Shown here: piece by piece, positions 9,409 through 18,991 of the stretch | Position numbering within the stretch: position 1 is the first letter of the stretch | Layout: every line of letters starts with the position of its first letter | From: Terriglobus roseus | Lineage (GTDB): Bacteria; Acidobacteriota; Terriglobia; Terriglobales; Acidobacteriaceae | Reading direction: 5' to 3' | Assembly (NCBI RefSeq): GCF_900102185.1 | Contig: NZ_LT629690.1 | Span: forward strand, 2,232,001 to 2,296,000 | Length of the DNA: 64,000 bases | Notes under the pieces: model-generated | The model's input: only the letters and a program-made list of their open reading frames with translations | Databases searched by the model: none | What the model was told of the DNA's origin: nothing | Made by a program: the position numbers and the translations under genes

Positions 9409-10647
9409 GTGGCAGATTCCGATCAGCAGCAACAGCAGCAGAACACAGCAGCAGCACCCGATCCGTCTGAGACGGCACCGGCCAAGGCGCGCCGCAAGTT
9501 CATCATCATCGTGGTTGTCCTCCTTCTCGTTCTAGTGGCCGGTTTCTTCTACTGGCGCTCCACTCTGACGGAAGACACGGACGATGCGCAGGTGGATGGC
9601 GATCTCTACCAGGTATCCGCACGTGTCTCAGGTCAGGTGATCAAGGTCAATGTCACGGATAATCAGGAGATCAAGCAGGGCGATGTCATCGCCGAGATTG
9701 ATCCGCGCGACTATCAGGTAGCGTTGGAACAGGCAGAGGCGCAGCTTGCCAATGCCAAGGCGAGCTATCTTCAGGCCAACTCCAACGTACCCATTGTCAA
9801 TGTCCAGACGCGCACGCAGGTAGCGACTTCGGGTTCGGACGTTGCGACGGCTGAAGCTTCTGTGGCACAGGCGCAGAAGAACGTTGCTGCAGCGCAGGCC
9901 CGCGTCGATCAGGCAAAGGCAAATGCTCTGAAGGCACAGCTTGATGTGGACCGCTACAAGCCCCTCGTCGAAAAGGACGTGATCAGCAAGCAGCAGTTCG
10001 ATCAGGCCGTTGCGCAGGCGGCAGCTACCAGTGGTGCCTTGCTGGAAGCGCAGCAGAACGTAACTGCACAGCAGGCTGCCGTGGCTCAGACAGTATCCAA
10101 ACTGAACTCTGCCCGTAGTGACGCAGCGCAGGCACGTGAAAACGGTCCGAAGCAGGTTGTGGTGCAGAAGGCTCGTGCAGAAGCGGCCAATGCTGACATC
10201 ATGACGGCACAGGCAAAGGTTGATCAGGCAAAGTTGAACCTCAGCTACTGCCATATCGTTGCGCCGATCGGCGGTATCATCAACAAGAAGAATGTTTCGG
10301 TGGGCCAGAACATCTCGCCCGGCCAGAACATGCTGACGATCATCCCGCTGGATAACCTCTGGATCACTGCGAACTTCAAGGAGACCCAGCTCCAGCACAT
10401 GAAGGTGGGCCAGGAAGTTACCGTGAAGGTGGACGCCCTGGGTGGACGCAAGTACAAGGGCCGCGTAACTCAGGTAGGTGGTGCAACAGGCTCGCGCCTG
10501 TCGCTCTTCCCGCCCGAAAACGCCACGGGTAACTACGTGAAGGTCGTACAGCGTATCCCGGTCCGTATCGACCTGGAGAAGGGTGAGAACGACGATCACC
10601 TGCTGCGTCCTGGATACTCAGTGGTTCCGGATGTAGGCATTAAGTAG
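9409..10647 (+). CDS. HlyD/EmrA-family membrane fusion protein
   Basis: A periplasmic adaptor of about 412 residues. It has a Gln-rich cytoplasmic tail, a single membrane anchor (KFIIIVVVLLLVLVAGFFYW, about residues 30-50), a biotinyl-lipoyl-like half-motif (VDGDLYQVSARVSGQVIKVNV), a long coiled coil rich in AQA repeats (about 115-270), and the second half-motif with the beta barrel (IVAPIGGIINKKNVSVGQ). The order matches EmrA. GTG at 9409 is preferred because GGAGG lies 9 bases upstream; GTG at 9403, overlapping the upstream stop, is the alternative. It pairs with the upstream TolC protein. A partner MFS (EmrB) or ABC pump would be expected next but is missing, so the pair must use one encoded elsewhere. 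Confidence 0.9.
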   Translation: MADSDQQQQQQNTAAAPDPSETAPAKARRKFIIIVVVLLLVLVAGFFYWRSTLTEDTDDAQVDGDLYQVSARVSGQVIKVNVTDNQEIKQGDVIAEIDPRDYQVALEQAEAQLANAKASYLQANSNVPIVNVQTRTQVATSGSDVATAEASVAQAQKNVAAAQARVDQAKANALKAQLDVDRYKPLVEKDVISKQQFDQAVAQAAATSGALLEAQQNVTAQQAAVAQTVSKLNSARSDAAQARENGPKQVVVQKARAEAANADIMTAQAKVDQAKLNLSYCHIVAPIGGIINKKNVSVGQNISPGQNMLTIIPLDNLWITANFKETQLQHMKVGQEVTVKVDALGGRKYKGRVTQVGGATGSRLSLFPPENATGNYVKVVQRIPVRIDLEKGENDDHLLRPGYSVVPDVGIK

Positions 10648-10666
10648 CTTGATTGCAATACATGCA

Positions 10667-10696
10667 CGAAGGGCGCGGCTAGAACCGCGCCCTTCG
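10667..10696 (+). terminator. Intrinsic terminator after the efflux pair
   Basis: A 12-bp GC-rich perfect stem (10667-10678 with 10685-10696) is followed by TGTTTCT. It lies 20 bases after the emrA-like stop and separates that operon from dps. Confidence 0.8.
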
Positions 10697-10775
10697 TGTT
10701 TCTGCTGAAAATAGGCGACCCCTGTTTCTGCTGTGGCATCCAACCAAAACAAGCCATCAAGGAGAGGCAAGCATC

Positions 10776-11369
10776 ATGGCAGTCGCAATCAAGAAGGCCG
10801 ATACCAAGGATCTGGTAACACCGCACTGGCACGAAAAGGCCAACGAGATTCAGAAGTGGGGTACCGTCACGAAGGATCTTCCCCTGGGTCTGGACGCGGA
10901 TGTTCGCGCAAAATCGTGCAAGGCATTGAACCAGCTCCTGGCAGATTCCATCGCGCTACGCGACCTGTATAAGAAGCATCACTGGCAGGTTGCCGGTCCC
11001 ACTTTTTATCAGCTTCACCTGCTGTTCGATAAGCACTTTGATGAACAGGTTGAGATCGTGGACACCATCGCAGAACGCATTCAACTTCTGGGTGGCGTAA
11101 CCATTGCTATGGGTGGTGATGTTGCAGAAGTCACCAGCATTCCGCGTCCCCCGCGTGGCAAGGAAGAGGTTCCGGTACAGATCTCGCGTCTGCTGGAAGC
11201 TCACAAGATCATCATTGAGGAATGCCGCAAGATTGCGAAGGAAGCGGATGACAATGGTGATGACGGCACTAACGATCTGGCTGTATCCGATGTGCTTCGT
11301 GTGAATGAACTGCAAGCATGGTTCATCATGCAGCATCTGGTGGACATGCCGCTTGTGCATGCAAAGTAA
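10776..11369 (+). CDS. dps: Dps-like ferritin (DNA protection during starvation)
   Basis: A 197-residue ferritin-like protein that should form a dodecamer, oxidise Fe(II) with peroxide and store iron, shielding DNA. The intersubunit ferroxidase site is visible in YKKHHWQVAGPTFYQLHLLFDKHFDEQVEIVDTIAERI (conserved His, the second His, Asp and Glu; about residues 65-102). It is somewhat longer than E. coli Dps (167) because of an N-terminal extension, which in other Dps proteins can bind DNA. A purine-rich GGAGAGG stretch precedes the ATG. It appears monocistronic, with terminators on both sides. Regulation by OxyR or PerR is possible, but I could not identify an operator. Confidence 0.92.
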   Translation: MAVAIKKADTKDLVTPHWHEKANEIQKWGTVTKDLPLGLDADVRAKSCKALNQLLADSIALRDLYKKHHWQVAGPTFYQLHLLFDKHFDEQVEIVDTIAERIQLLGGVTIAMGGDVAEVTSIPRPPRGKEEVPVQISRLLEAHKIIIEECRKIAKEADDNGDDGTNDLAVSDVLRVNELQAWFIMQHLVDMPLVHAK

Positions 11370-11389
11370 CATCGCTATTCAGAACGCAG

Positions 11390-11415
11390 AACGGCCTGCC
11401 TTGCGGCAGGCCGTT
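11390..11415. terminator. Bidirectional terminator between dps and the GH38 gene
   Basis: An 11-bp perfect stem (11390-11400 with 11405-11415) with loop TTGC is followed by TGTTTATT on the plus strand. It lies between two convergent genes. Confidence 0.85.
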
Positions 11416-11429
11416 TGTTTATTGCCAAC

Positions 11430-14400
11430 TTACTTCCTCTCGGTATTCGGGTAATCAATACGGAGTGAGTTAATCGAATAAGGATTGACGGAAACACCAA
11501 CCTTGTTCGAGTCAACAACTGGTATTGCACTCCCCTCCGGCTTCTCCATCAGATTCGTCAGCGTAGCTGACTTCGCGCCCGTAGGGATTCGGAACTCGAC
11601 CTTGCCGCTTTGGCCTGCCCATTCATAGAAGTGGAGGATCAGTCCGTTGTCATCTTCCGCCTTCTTGACTGCGGTCAACACAACATTCTTGTTGTCGGCT
11701 TCGATGAAGGAGTGCGTCAGAGGCAACGAGCCTGTATGCGCCTGCACCTGCAAGGCCTGGAGCTTGTAGTTGTATTCGTAGCCGTGGCGAACTGTGAGCG
11801 CAGTCTTCCAGTCAGCGGCATGCGGATAGAGCGCAAAGCTGAAGTGTTGATGACCACGATCTGCCTCTGGATCGGGAGAAAGAGGAGAGCGCAATAGCGT
11901 CAACCGCAATACATTGTCTTTGCCGTCATAGCCGTACTTTGATTCGTTGATGAGAGAAAAGCCGTGCTTCGCATCTCCCAAATCAGCCCAACGCATTGCA
12001 GCAACTTCAAACTTCGCTGAGTCCCAGCTATTGGTTCTTGTCGTCGGCCTCTGAATTGTTCCGTAAGGAATTTCGTAGGTCGCCATATTGCTTGACGCTG
12101 CCAGTGGGAACGCAGCCTTCAGCAGGATGTGGTTCTCATGCCAGTCGATGTCATTGACCACTTCCACCTGATCGGAATTGGCATAGAGCACGATGTCCTG
12201 CACAAACTTTGAGCTCTGCCACGTTCTCTCCACACGAACCACAGCGCGGAATGGAGTATTCTCCACCAACTTTACCGAGTCAGCTTTCGTAAGCGAAATC
12301 ACATGATCCAACGTGCCGGGATCAATGTTCCAGGCATCATCATCCACTGGTGTGTCTTTGAATGCCTGCAACTCGTTGCCGCACGCGCCGGAAGCCAGCG
12401 CTTCAAAGTTGTCCTTCTTGTTGTAGAGGCTCTTGATGCAACCAGTACTCGGATCCACCGATACCTTGAGGTTCGCATTCTCAATCACTGTTCCATTCGC
12501 TTTGAGGTCGCTTGTGAAAGCGCGACGGCCAGGAACGACGTGAAGTACTTCGTAACCGAGTGAAGGGATATCTTTCGCCTGAAGCAATAGCCGATATGTG
12601 TTGGTCGCCTTATTGCTCGAGACGATCTGCGAGGGCACAACACGACCAGCGCGATCCAGTACGCTGACGCCATCGCCTTCCGCGGTCGGCATCTCTACAT
12701 CAACTGGCACAATTCCCGAACGATTCCATCCCAGTGGGTTGAAGACCAGAACAGGAACTTGCCCCGCAAGTTTTGTATTGATGTGAGCTTGAATCGAGTT
12801 GAGAGCTTTGGAAGAAACCTCGTTCGTAGCCCAACGGACCTGATCGTAATCCTTTTGTGATTCCTTATAGAGAACACCGATTCCCGAACCAGCAGCGAGA
12901 TCATGGAACTGGTTGAAGAGCACCTTCTTCCATGCTTCGTTCAACTCCATGGCGGGATACTTACTTCCATCCAGCCATGCGAAAGATGCATATTTCTCCG
13001 CATTCAGCATCCACTCTTCGCTCTCACGCATATTGCGTTTGTGTGCAGCCTGCGTGGTGAGCGTGCCGCGATGATGCTCAAAGTAGAGTTCGTCATTCCA
13101 AGTTGGAATACTGATCTTCCCTGTTTCAAGCTGGGATAACGCTGCAACGCCCTTCCCCATTGCCTGGTAGTTCCACGTCGGTGAAACAGGTGAAATCTTA
13201 TTCTCGATGTCGTTGAAGTAGGTCTTTGCAAAGCCCCACTCGATTTTGGGGGCAATCTTATCTGGCTGCGCCCAGTGCGTTGCCTCATCCAAGACCATGC
13301 GAGTGGCTCCGCCGCCGTGGTCACCCACACCATACAGATCCATCATCTCCTTCAATCCGGGAGCAAGCGTACGTTCCTGCACGAAATCGTTAGTCATTCG
13401 GAGAGGAGTCATCTTGTTGTTCGCGTAGCCGTGCGGGAAGTAAGTGAGGACCTTGCTACCGTCAGGCGATTCCCACCAAAACAACTTGAATGGAAGCGGG
13501 TTGGTCTCGTTGAACACCATCTTCTGGGTCACAAAGTAGTTGATCCCCGACTTCTTATAAATCTGGGGAAGCTGCCAGTTGTAGCCAAAAGTATCCGGAT
13601 TCCAGCCGATGCTGGCTGTTGTTCCGTAGAGTTCCTTAAACGACCGCTGGCCGATCAATAGCTGACGAACCTGCGATTCTCCATCCGGCATATTCAAATC
13701 CGGCTCAACCCACATACCGCCGACTAACTCCCAGCGTCCTTCCTGAATACGCTTCTTGATCTGGTTATTAATCTCGGGATACTTATCAACGAGCCATTCG
13801 TTATATTGAGCTGCCGATTGCGTATAGGTGTATGAGGGATATTCATTCATCAGATGGAGCGCAGAGCCAAAGGTGCGGCGCACAACATCCACCGTCTCGG
13901 ACCAAGGCCACAGCCATGCAGCATCAATGTGGGAGTTGCCTGTGATGTGATATGTCGCCTGCTTGACAACCGGATCTAATGCTTGCAAATCCTGCTGGGA
14001 CTTGCGCAGCGAGGCATCGAATGCCTTCTGGTTTCCGGACTCCAGAGACTTGAAGTCAATGTCCTGAACAGCCTTGTCCAGAGCAGCTGTCGTCGATGGA
14101 TCATTCTTGGCGAATTGCGGAACCAGGAGCGTCGACGCGATGATCTCGTTATACAGATCGCGCGGACTGGGCCGCGATGGAACGAAATCGATGCGAATGC
14201 GGGTCGCGGGCACTCTCTTGGGACGCCCTGAGACTCGAAGCTCCATCGCCACAAAGATCTTCTCGCCAGGTTTGATGTCCTTAGCAAGGACCTGAGGCAT
14301 CAGGCCTTCACCTTCAGCAACACGATCCCCATTGATGAAAAGCGTTAATGCATATTCTTCTGGACGCCATCCTTGAATCCACAACTTGGATCCTGTGAGG

Positions 14401-14801
14401 TCATATCCATTGAGCGTTTGCGGAACGGTTATTGCGCCGCGAACCCAGAGGATTTCCTGTGTGCGCACGTCGCCGGAAGCATTAGCTATCTCCCAGGACG
14501 AATCATCAAAAGAAACATCCTGCGCTCCCGCGACATATCCAACGTGATATTTCCAGTTCGATGTTGGAAGCTCATCCAACTTAGAAAGCTTGTCGATGTT
14601 ATCTTGCGACTGCTTCGTCAAAGCCTGCACAGCAGTCGCTATCTGCTGTGGTCCAGGGTTATCAAACTGCTTTGTTTCAGGAGTGTATTGCGCATGCATT
14701 GCTCCGCACGAAATAAGGCTTCCGCATAGAACAGCAGCCATTGCGAGCGAATCTGCACGTCGACGATAAGAACTCGACTTACTCAATTTTTCAGTAAACA
14801 C
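11430..14801 (-). CDS. Secreted alpha-mannosidase, glycoside hydrolase family 38 (large form)
   Basis: A 1123-residue retaining alpha-mannosidase, probably periplasmic or extracellular. It has a signal peptide (basic YRRR, then LAMAAVLCGSLISCGAMHAQ; the embedded Cys makes a lipoprotein possible). The first 270 residues form a galactose-binding-like accessory region. The catalytic domain starts with GNSHIDAAWLWPW, where His291 and Asp293 bind zinc. The nucleophile is Asp403 in GWNPDTFGYNW, and the zinc histidine pair appears in GDHGGG. The C-terminal beta-sandwich domains are complete (VRHGYEYNYKL). The start is GTG at 14801 with AAGGAG 6 bases upstream. It is divergent from a second GH38 gene, and both likely act on mannosylated glycans. 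Confidence 0.93.
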   Translation of the reverse strand: MFTEKLSKSSSYRRRADSLAMAAVLCGSLISCGAMHAQYTPETKQFDNPGPQQIATAVQALTKQSQDNIDKLSKLDELPTSNWKYHVGYVAGAQDVSFDDSSWEIANASGDVRTQEILWVRGAITVPQTLNGYDLTGSKLWIQGWRPEEYALTLFINGDRVAEGEGLMPQVLAKDIKPGEKIFVAMELRVSGRPKRVPATRIRIDFVPSRPSPRDLYNEIIASTLLVPQFAKNDPSTTAALDKAVQDIDFKSLESGNQKAFDASLRKSQQDLQALDPVVKQATYHITGNSHIDAAWLWPWSETVDVVRRTFGSALHLMNEYPSYTYTQSAAQYNEWLVDKYPEINNQIKKRIQEGRWELVGGMWVEPDLNMPDGESQVRQLLIGQRSFKELYGTTASIGWNPDTFGYNWQLPQIYKKSGINYFVTQKMVFNETNPLPFKLFWWESPDGSKVLTYFPHGYANNKMTPLRMTNDFVQERTLAPGLKEMMDLYGVGDHGGGATRMVLDEATHWAQPDKIAPKIEWGFAKTYFNDIENKISPVSPTWNYQAMGKGVAALSQLETGKISIPTWNDELYFEHHRGTLTTQAAHKRNMRESEEWMLNAEKYASFAWLDGSKYPAMELNEAWKKVLFNQFHDLAAGSGIGVLYKESQKDYDQVRWATNEVSSKALNSIQAHINTKLAGQVPVLVFNPLGWNRSGIVPVDVEMPTAEGDGVSVLDRAGRVVPSQIVSSNKATNTYRLLLQAKDIPSLGYEVLHVVPGRRAFTSDLKANGTVIENANLKVSVDPSTGCIKSLYNKKDNFEALASGACGNELQAFKDTPVDDDAWNIDPGTLDHVISLTKADSVKLVENTPFRAVVRVERTWQSSKFVQDIVLYANSDQVEVVNDIDWHENHILLKAAFPLAASSNMATYEIPYGTIQRPTTRTNSWDSAKFEVAAMRWADLGDAKHGFSLINESKYGYDGKDNVLRLTLLRSPLSPDPEADRGHQHFSFALYPHAADWKTALTVRHGYEYNYKLQALQVQAHTGSLPLTHSFIEADNKNVVLTAVKKAEDDNGLILHFYEWAGQSGKVEFRIPTGAKSATLTNLMEKPEGSAIPVVDSNKVGVSVNPYSINSLRIDYPNTERK

Positions 14802-14976
14802 AAATACTCCTTAGAAACATGAACGATGCAACAGGGACGCTCGCCACCTATGCAGGTGCAGGACGCGATGTTAGAGGTGCTGTCCCGCGAATTCTATCGC
14901 GCAGCCTTAGCGCGCTTCTCGCTCAATCTAAAGCGTTTCGATTTAAGTTGTCATGGCAGCTTTGTAATCAGCTTTC

Positions 14977-15006
14977 TTGACATGTGTTTACCGCAGAAAA
15001 GATAAG
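14977..15006 (+). promoter_or_regulatory. Candidate sigma-70-type promoter for the right-hand GH38 gene
   Basis: TTGACA at 14977-14982 is a perfect -35 hexamer. GATAAG at 15001-15006 is a fair -10, with an 18-base spacer. It points toward the gene starting at 15175 and would give a leader of about 160 bases. Confidence 0.4.
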
Positions 15007-15017
15007 TGCAGGTGTGA

Positions 15018-15037
15018 TTCTGGCAGAACTGCCAGAA
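15018..15037. promoter_or_regulatory. Perfect palindrome, candidate operator of the GH38 pair
   Basis: TTCTGGCAG (15018-15026), AA, CTGCCAGAA (15029-15037) is a perfect 9-bp dyad. It begins 11 bases after the -10-like hexamer, so it would cover the transcription start, which is the classic place for a repressor site. The binding protein is unknown and no regulator gene is adjacent. Confidence 0.5.
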
Positions 15038-15174
15038 CAGTATCCGACGACAGTGAAGTGTAGTTTGCGCCGATGCGCCGACATGGGAGACGTGTGTTTC
15101 CCTGTCGATACTCGTGACGCGCGAGGCACCGTCGTCGGCGATGAATACTGCGTTCAACGCACGAGGAAGGTCTT

Positions 15175-17679
15175 ATGAAGAAAACTGAAGGCGGCCTGTC
15201 CAGAAGAGATTTTTTAATTCAAGGGACAGCAGCTCTTGGCACAGTGGCAGTTTCCAATTCCTTTGCCCAGACAGTGCACAGCACTACTGCAAGCAGCAAG
15301 CGTGTGTTGCACATCATGGGGCACTCGCATATTGATGCCGCGTGGCTATGGCCGTGGCGCGAAGGTTCCGATGAAGCATTGAACACATTCCGCAGTGCTT
15401 TGAACCGCATGAAAGAGACACCGGGATTCTGCTATTCCCATTCCTCCTCGATGCATTACCGCTGGGTCCAGAATGCCGATCCCGGAATGTTTGAAGAGAT
15501 CAAACAGCGCATCCGTGAAGGTCGTTGGGAAGTTGTAGGCGCGTGGCCCGTTGAACCTGATTGCAATATCCCTGCGACGGAAAGCTTTGTTAGGCATTGC
15601 CTCTACGGAAAGGAGTTCTGCAAGAACGAGCTTGGAGTCGATGTCAAAATCGGATTCAATCCCGATTCCTTTGGACACGCTGCGGGACTCCCAACCATCC
15701 TGAAGAATGCCGGCTATGAGTATTACGTCTTCATGCGCCCACAAGAGAATGAGATGGATCTTCCACTGCTGTTCTGGTGGGAGGGCCCGGACGGCTCGCG
15801 CGTACTCGCGCTCAGACTCTATCGAACATATGAGAATAATGCCTCCCATCTTGCGGCTGATGCAGAACACTCGTTCGCACCTGGCATGAATGATGGGGCA
15901 TTCTTTCTTGGAGTCGGTGACCATGGAGGCGCAGTAACTGCCGCGCAGATACGCGAAGTCCTGAAGATGAAGGGCGATCCGAACCTTCCAGAGCTGCGTT
16001 GGAGCACGCTGCATGAGTTCTTCGACGCAGTAAAGAAGTCTCCTGCATTCAGTTCCCTGCCCGTCGTTCGTCACGAACTGCAGCATCATTCGCGCGGCTG
16101 CTATTCCGCCTACGGAGAAGGCAAGGCGCTCAATCGTCGTGCAGAGCGGTGGATGGTGGAAGCTGAATCCATCTCTCTGTTCTCAAGCCTAACGACGACA
16201 CATCAGTATCCTCACAAAGAATTCGTTGACTCATGGTGGAAGATTCTGTTCTGCCAGTTCCACGACATGGCAGCGGGAACAGCGCTCTATGCCGACTATC
16301 AGGATGTGCGTGACAGCCTTGGTTTCGCATGCGAAGTTGCTCAGACAACGAAGGTGCAGGCGTTGCAGACAATGGCTCGCCAGGTGGACACCACGAAGGT
16401 GGTACAGGGCGCAGTATTTTTGTGGAACCCACTTCCCTGGCCTCGTAAGACATTGGTTGAGTACTACACAGGTCGTCGCCCCGATAACCTGGAATTTATT
16501 ACTCACCTAACAGACAAGGATCAAAAGAAGTATCCGATTCAGTGGCTTGCTTCTGAAAGCATGACACAGCAACATCTTCGACTTACAGCATGGGTAGACT
16601 TACCAGCTTGTGGTTATAAGTTATTCGAGCTTGCACACGGTCCTGCACCGGATGGAGCAGCCTTCTCGAACGCCATCACCGTATCTAGGAGTGGATTCGG
16701 CATATCTTCAGCCAAGGCTGAGGATGGAACCGAGCTTCTAGCCAGGAGCATTGGCCTGGTCGTTGTCGCCGATTCATCTGATACATGGGCGCACGCCGTA
16801 AACGAGTTCCGTCAAGAGATGGGACGCCCCACGCTGGTTTATGCCGGTGTTGTAGAGGAAGGGCCTGTCACTCGCATTACTCGCCATCGCGCAACGTGGA
16901 TGGAATCCGAAATCATTCTCGATCTCGTTGAGTATGCCGGTATCGAAGCAGTGGAACTTCGCTTTGTTATCAATTGGAATCAGCATGAGCAGATGCTGAA
17001 ACTCGAAGTCCCCACTGCACTGACCCAACCTCGCATTTTCGCGAAGGTTCCCGGCGCAGTCATTGAACGTGCCGTCAATGGCGAAGAAGAGCCGTATCAG
17101 GATTGGGCAGCTGTACAAGGCAAGATCAATGGGAATGACTACACGCTTGCCCTCATCAACGAGCAGACCTATAGCTACGATTGCCTGGACGGACTGTTTA
17201 GAACGGTACTCATCCGATCGGCCCCGTTCGCTCGCCACAGACCCGACAAAACCGTCTACTTCGACGCGAATGCATGGCAGGACCAGGGTCGTCAGGAACG
17301 CCGCTTCTGGCTAGTCGCCCAAAAAGGAACGCATTCCCAGTTGGCATTAGATCGCATGGCGGAAGAACTCCAAAGCCCGGCTGAGCACGTGATGACCTCT
17401 GCTCATGCAGGACACATGGAATGGGAACAATCGTTCTTTGAGGTTTCACCCAGCTCGGTGTGGGTGCTTGCACTGAAACCTGCGGAGAACGTCAAGGATG
17501 GTTACATCGTTCGCGTACAGGAACGCTCCGGCGTGGCCACAAAGACATCTTTGAAGAGCACGTTCTTGAACCTTGACCATTCAGTGAACCTTGCCCCTTG
17601 GGAGTTGAAGACATTGCTCATTCAACGCTCCGCCTCGGGGCCAGCAAAGGTTAAGGAAGTATCCATCCTGGAGGTTTGA
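15175..17679 (+). CDS. Alpha-mannosidase, glycoside hydrolase family 38, Tat-exported
   Basis: An 834-residue GH38 enzyme. The N-terminus LSRRDFLIQGTAALGTVAVS is a good twin-arginine signal ending at SFAQ, so the enzyme is probably folded in the cytoplasm and exported through Tat. The catalytic domain has MGHSHIDAAWLWPW (His52, Asp54 as zinc ligands), nucleophile Asp164 in FNPDSFGH, and GDHGG further on. The C-terminal sandwich domains are present but shorter than in the large paralogue. AGGAAGG lies 4 bases before the ATG. The different export routes of the two paralogues suggest separate sites or substrates. The gene ends at a strong hairpin. Confidence 0.92.
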   Translation: MKKTEGGLSRRDFLIQGTAALGTVAVSNSFAQTVHSTTASSKRVLHIMGHSHIDAAWLWPWREGSDEALNTFRSALNRMKETPGFCYSHSSSMHYRWVQNADPGMFEEIKQRIREGRWEVVGAWPVEPDCNIPATESFVRHCLYGKEFCKNELGVDVKIGFNPDSFGHAAGLPTILKNAGYEYYVFMRPQENEMDLPLLFWWEGPDGSRVLALRLYRTYENNASHLAADAEHSFAPGMNDGAFFLGVGDHGGAVTAAQIREVLKMKGDPNLPELRWSTLHEFFDAVKKSPAFSSLPVVRHELQHHSRGCYSAYGEGKALNRRAERWMVEAESISLFSSLTTTHQYPHKEFVDSWWKILFCQFHDMAAGTALYADYQDVRDSLGFACEVAQTTKVQALQTMARQVDTTKVVQGAVFLWNPLPWPRKTLVEYYTGRRPDNLEFITHLTDKDQKKYPIQWLASESMTQQHLRLTAWVDLPACGYKLFELAHGPAPDGAAFSNAITVSRSGFGISSAKAEDGTELLARSIGLVVVADSSDTWAHAVNEFRQEMGRPTLVYAGVVEEGPVTRITRHRATWMESEIILDLVEYAGIEAVELRFVINWNQHEQMLKLEVPTALTQPRIFAKVPGAVIERAVNGEEEPYQDWAAVQGKINGNDYTLALINEQTYSYDCLDGLFRTVLIRSAPFARHRPDKTVYFDANAWQDQGRQERRFWLVAQKGTHSQLALDRMAEELQSPAEHVMTSAHAGHMEWEQSFFEVSPSSVWVLALKPAENVKDGYIVRVQERSGVATKTSLKSTFLNLDHSVNLAPWELKTLLIQRSASGPAKVKEVSILEV

Positions 17680-17694
17680 TAAAACTTCAAAAAT

Positions 17695-17736
17695 CAATGG
17701 GGCTCTCCGTCGCATCACCGTCGGAGAGCCCCATTG
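17695..17736 (+). terminator. Hairpin after the Tat-exported GH38 gene
   Basis: A 15-bp perfect stem (17695-17709 with 17722-17736) with a 12-base loop lies 15 bases after the stop codon. The tail is not T-rich, so it may end transcription only partly or protect the 3' end of the message. Confidence 0.65.
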
Positions 17737-17833
17737 AAATATGTGATTCATTTCGAGTTAGTCAGTGTTATGATTCGCTCTCTCCCTGTTTCAATCGAGT
17801 ACCCGCTAGTTCATTGCCAAGGAGCGACGCGTC

Positions 17834-18991
17834 ATGGGTAAGAAGATTGTTATCTGTTGCGATGGCACCGGAAACGGTTTCGACAAAGTCTCGGAAGAAT
17901 CAAACGTTGCAAAACTCTACAGCTCCCTGCAAATAGGTCCCGGCCAAGTCGCTTACTATCATCCCGGCGTAGGGACGATGGGTGACCCAAACGCTCGCGG
18001 GTTTGTTAGCAAGCATCTGTCGAAGCTTAGAGGCTTGGCGTTCGGCAACGGACTACTTCGCAATGTGGGTGACGCCTATCGCTACCTAATGGATAACTAT
18101 GAGGATGGTGATGAGATTTATCTCTTCGGCTTTAGTCGGGGAGCCTTCACGGTCCGTGCCCTGGCAAGCCTCATCAACGTCTTCGGCCTGCTATGCCACG
18201 GCAATCATGGCGCAATCCCCTACATCCTCGACATGTATTCGAGGCGCAGCCGAGACGCTAAGGGCAGGATCAAACAGTTCAGTTCAGATGAAGTATTCAA
18301 ATGGCAGTTCTCACACGCGAATCCTGTGAAGATTAAGTTCTGCGGCCTTTGGGACACAGTGGCGAGCTACGGCTGGATCTACGATCCCATCACTCTGCCG
18401 TTCCTTGGCATGAATCCCATTATTGAAGTGGGGCGCCACGCGGTTTCGATTCACGAACGTCGTTGTTTTTATCAGGACAATCTATGGGGTGAAGCTCGTT
18501 CGCCGCAGGACTTCCGGCAGGTATGGTTCGCAGGTGTCCATTCTGACATTGGCGGAAGCTACCCAGAGGAGACCAGCGGCTTATCAAAGATCGCCTTGGA
18601 GTGGATGATGGTCGAAGCCATTGCTCACGGTCTGGAAGTCAATGACTACAAGGCGAAGATCGTTCTCGGTAAGTGCTCGGCGTTTCCCAGACTCGAGGGA
18701 CTCCCAGAATATGTGGCACCAGACGCTAACGCAAAACAGCACTTTTCGCTGAACGGGATTTGGTGGGCATGCGAATTCCTGCCTCAGCAGGATCCTCACG
18801 TGGATAAGAAGAAGTACATCCTGCCTATGGGGCGAGATCGGGTCATCCCACCAAACTCCTTCATCCATCAGAGCGTCGTGGAGTCGAACTGGAAACCAAA
18901 GTCGCTTCCCGCACATCAGGTTGAGCCCTGGGTGCCGCTCGGAGCGATACCGGATCGGGGCGTGGCTCACAATCTTCTCGCTGCAGACTGA
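17834..18991 (+). CDS. DUF2235 alpha/beta-hydrolase-like protein
   Basis: A 385-residue protein of the DUF2235 family, which includes phospholipase effectors of type VI secretion (Tle1) but also many stand-alone proteins. The family start is clear: KKIVICCDGTGNGF with the conserved Asp-Gly-Thr, then YHPGVGTMG. The nucleophile elbow is GFSRGAF with Ser101, inside LFGFSRGAFTVRALASL. A downstream WDTVASYG motif and GVHSDIGGSY (candidate catalytic Asp/His) complete the hydrolase signature. There is no signal peptide and no VgrG, PAAR or immunity gene nearby, so an effector role is not supported here. It is preceded by AAGGAG and appears monocistronic. Confidence 0.85.
   Translation: MGKKIVICCDGTGNGFDKVSEESNVAKLYSSLQIGPGQVAYYHPGVGTMGDPNARGFVSKHLSKLRGLAFGNGLLRNVGDAYRYLMDNYEDGDEIYLFGFSRGAFTVRALASLINVFGLLCHGNHGAIPYILDMYSRRSRDAKGRIKQFSSDEVFKWQFSHANPVKIKFCGLWDTVASYGWIYDPITLPFLGMNPIIEVGRHAVSIHERRCFYQDNLWGEARSPQDFRQVWFAGVHSDIGGSYPEETSGLSKIALEWMMVEAIAHGLEVNDYKAKIVLGKCSAFPRLEGLPEYVAPDANAKQHFSLNGIWWACEFLPQQDPHVDKKKYILPMGRDRVIPPNSFIHQSVVESNWKPKSLPAHQVEPWVPLGAIPDRGVAHNLLAAD

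Larger units (their letters stand above)
14802..15174. other. Divergent control region between the two GH38 genes
   Basis: 373 bases hold no gene that I can support. They contain a promoter-like pair and a perfect palindrome on the side facing the right-hand GH38 gene (listed separately). A LacI-like core AAGCGTTT lies at 14931-14938, but its flanks do not fit the full consensus. The AAGGAG of the left-hand gene lies just beyond its GTG start. Confidence 0.6.

Noticed and set aside
14924-14942. LacI-family operator around AAGCGTTT
   Set aside because: Only the core fits; the outer TG...CA positions do not.
17834-18991. DUF2235 protein as a type VI secretion effector
   Set aside because: No VgrG, PAAR, adaptor or immunity gene nearby; the family is also common outside secretion systems.
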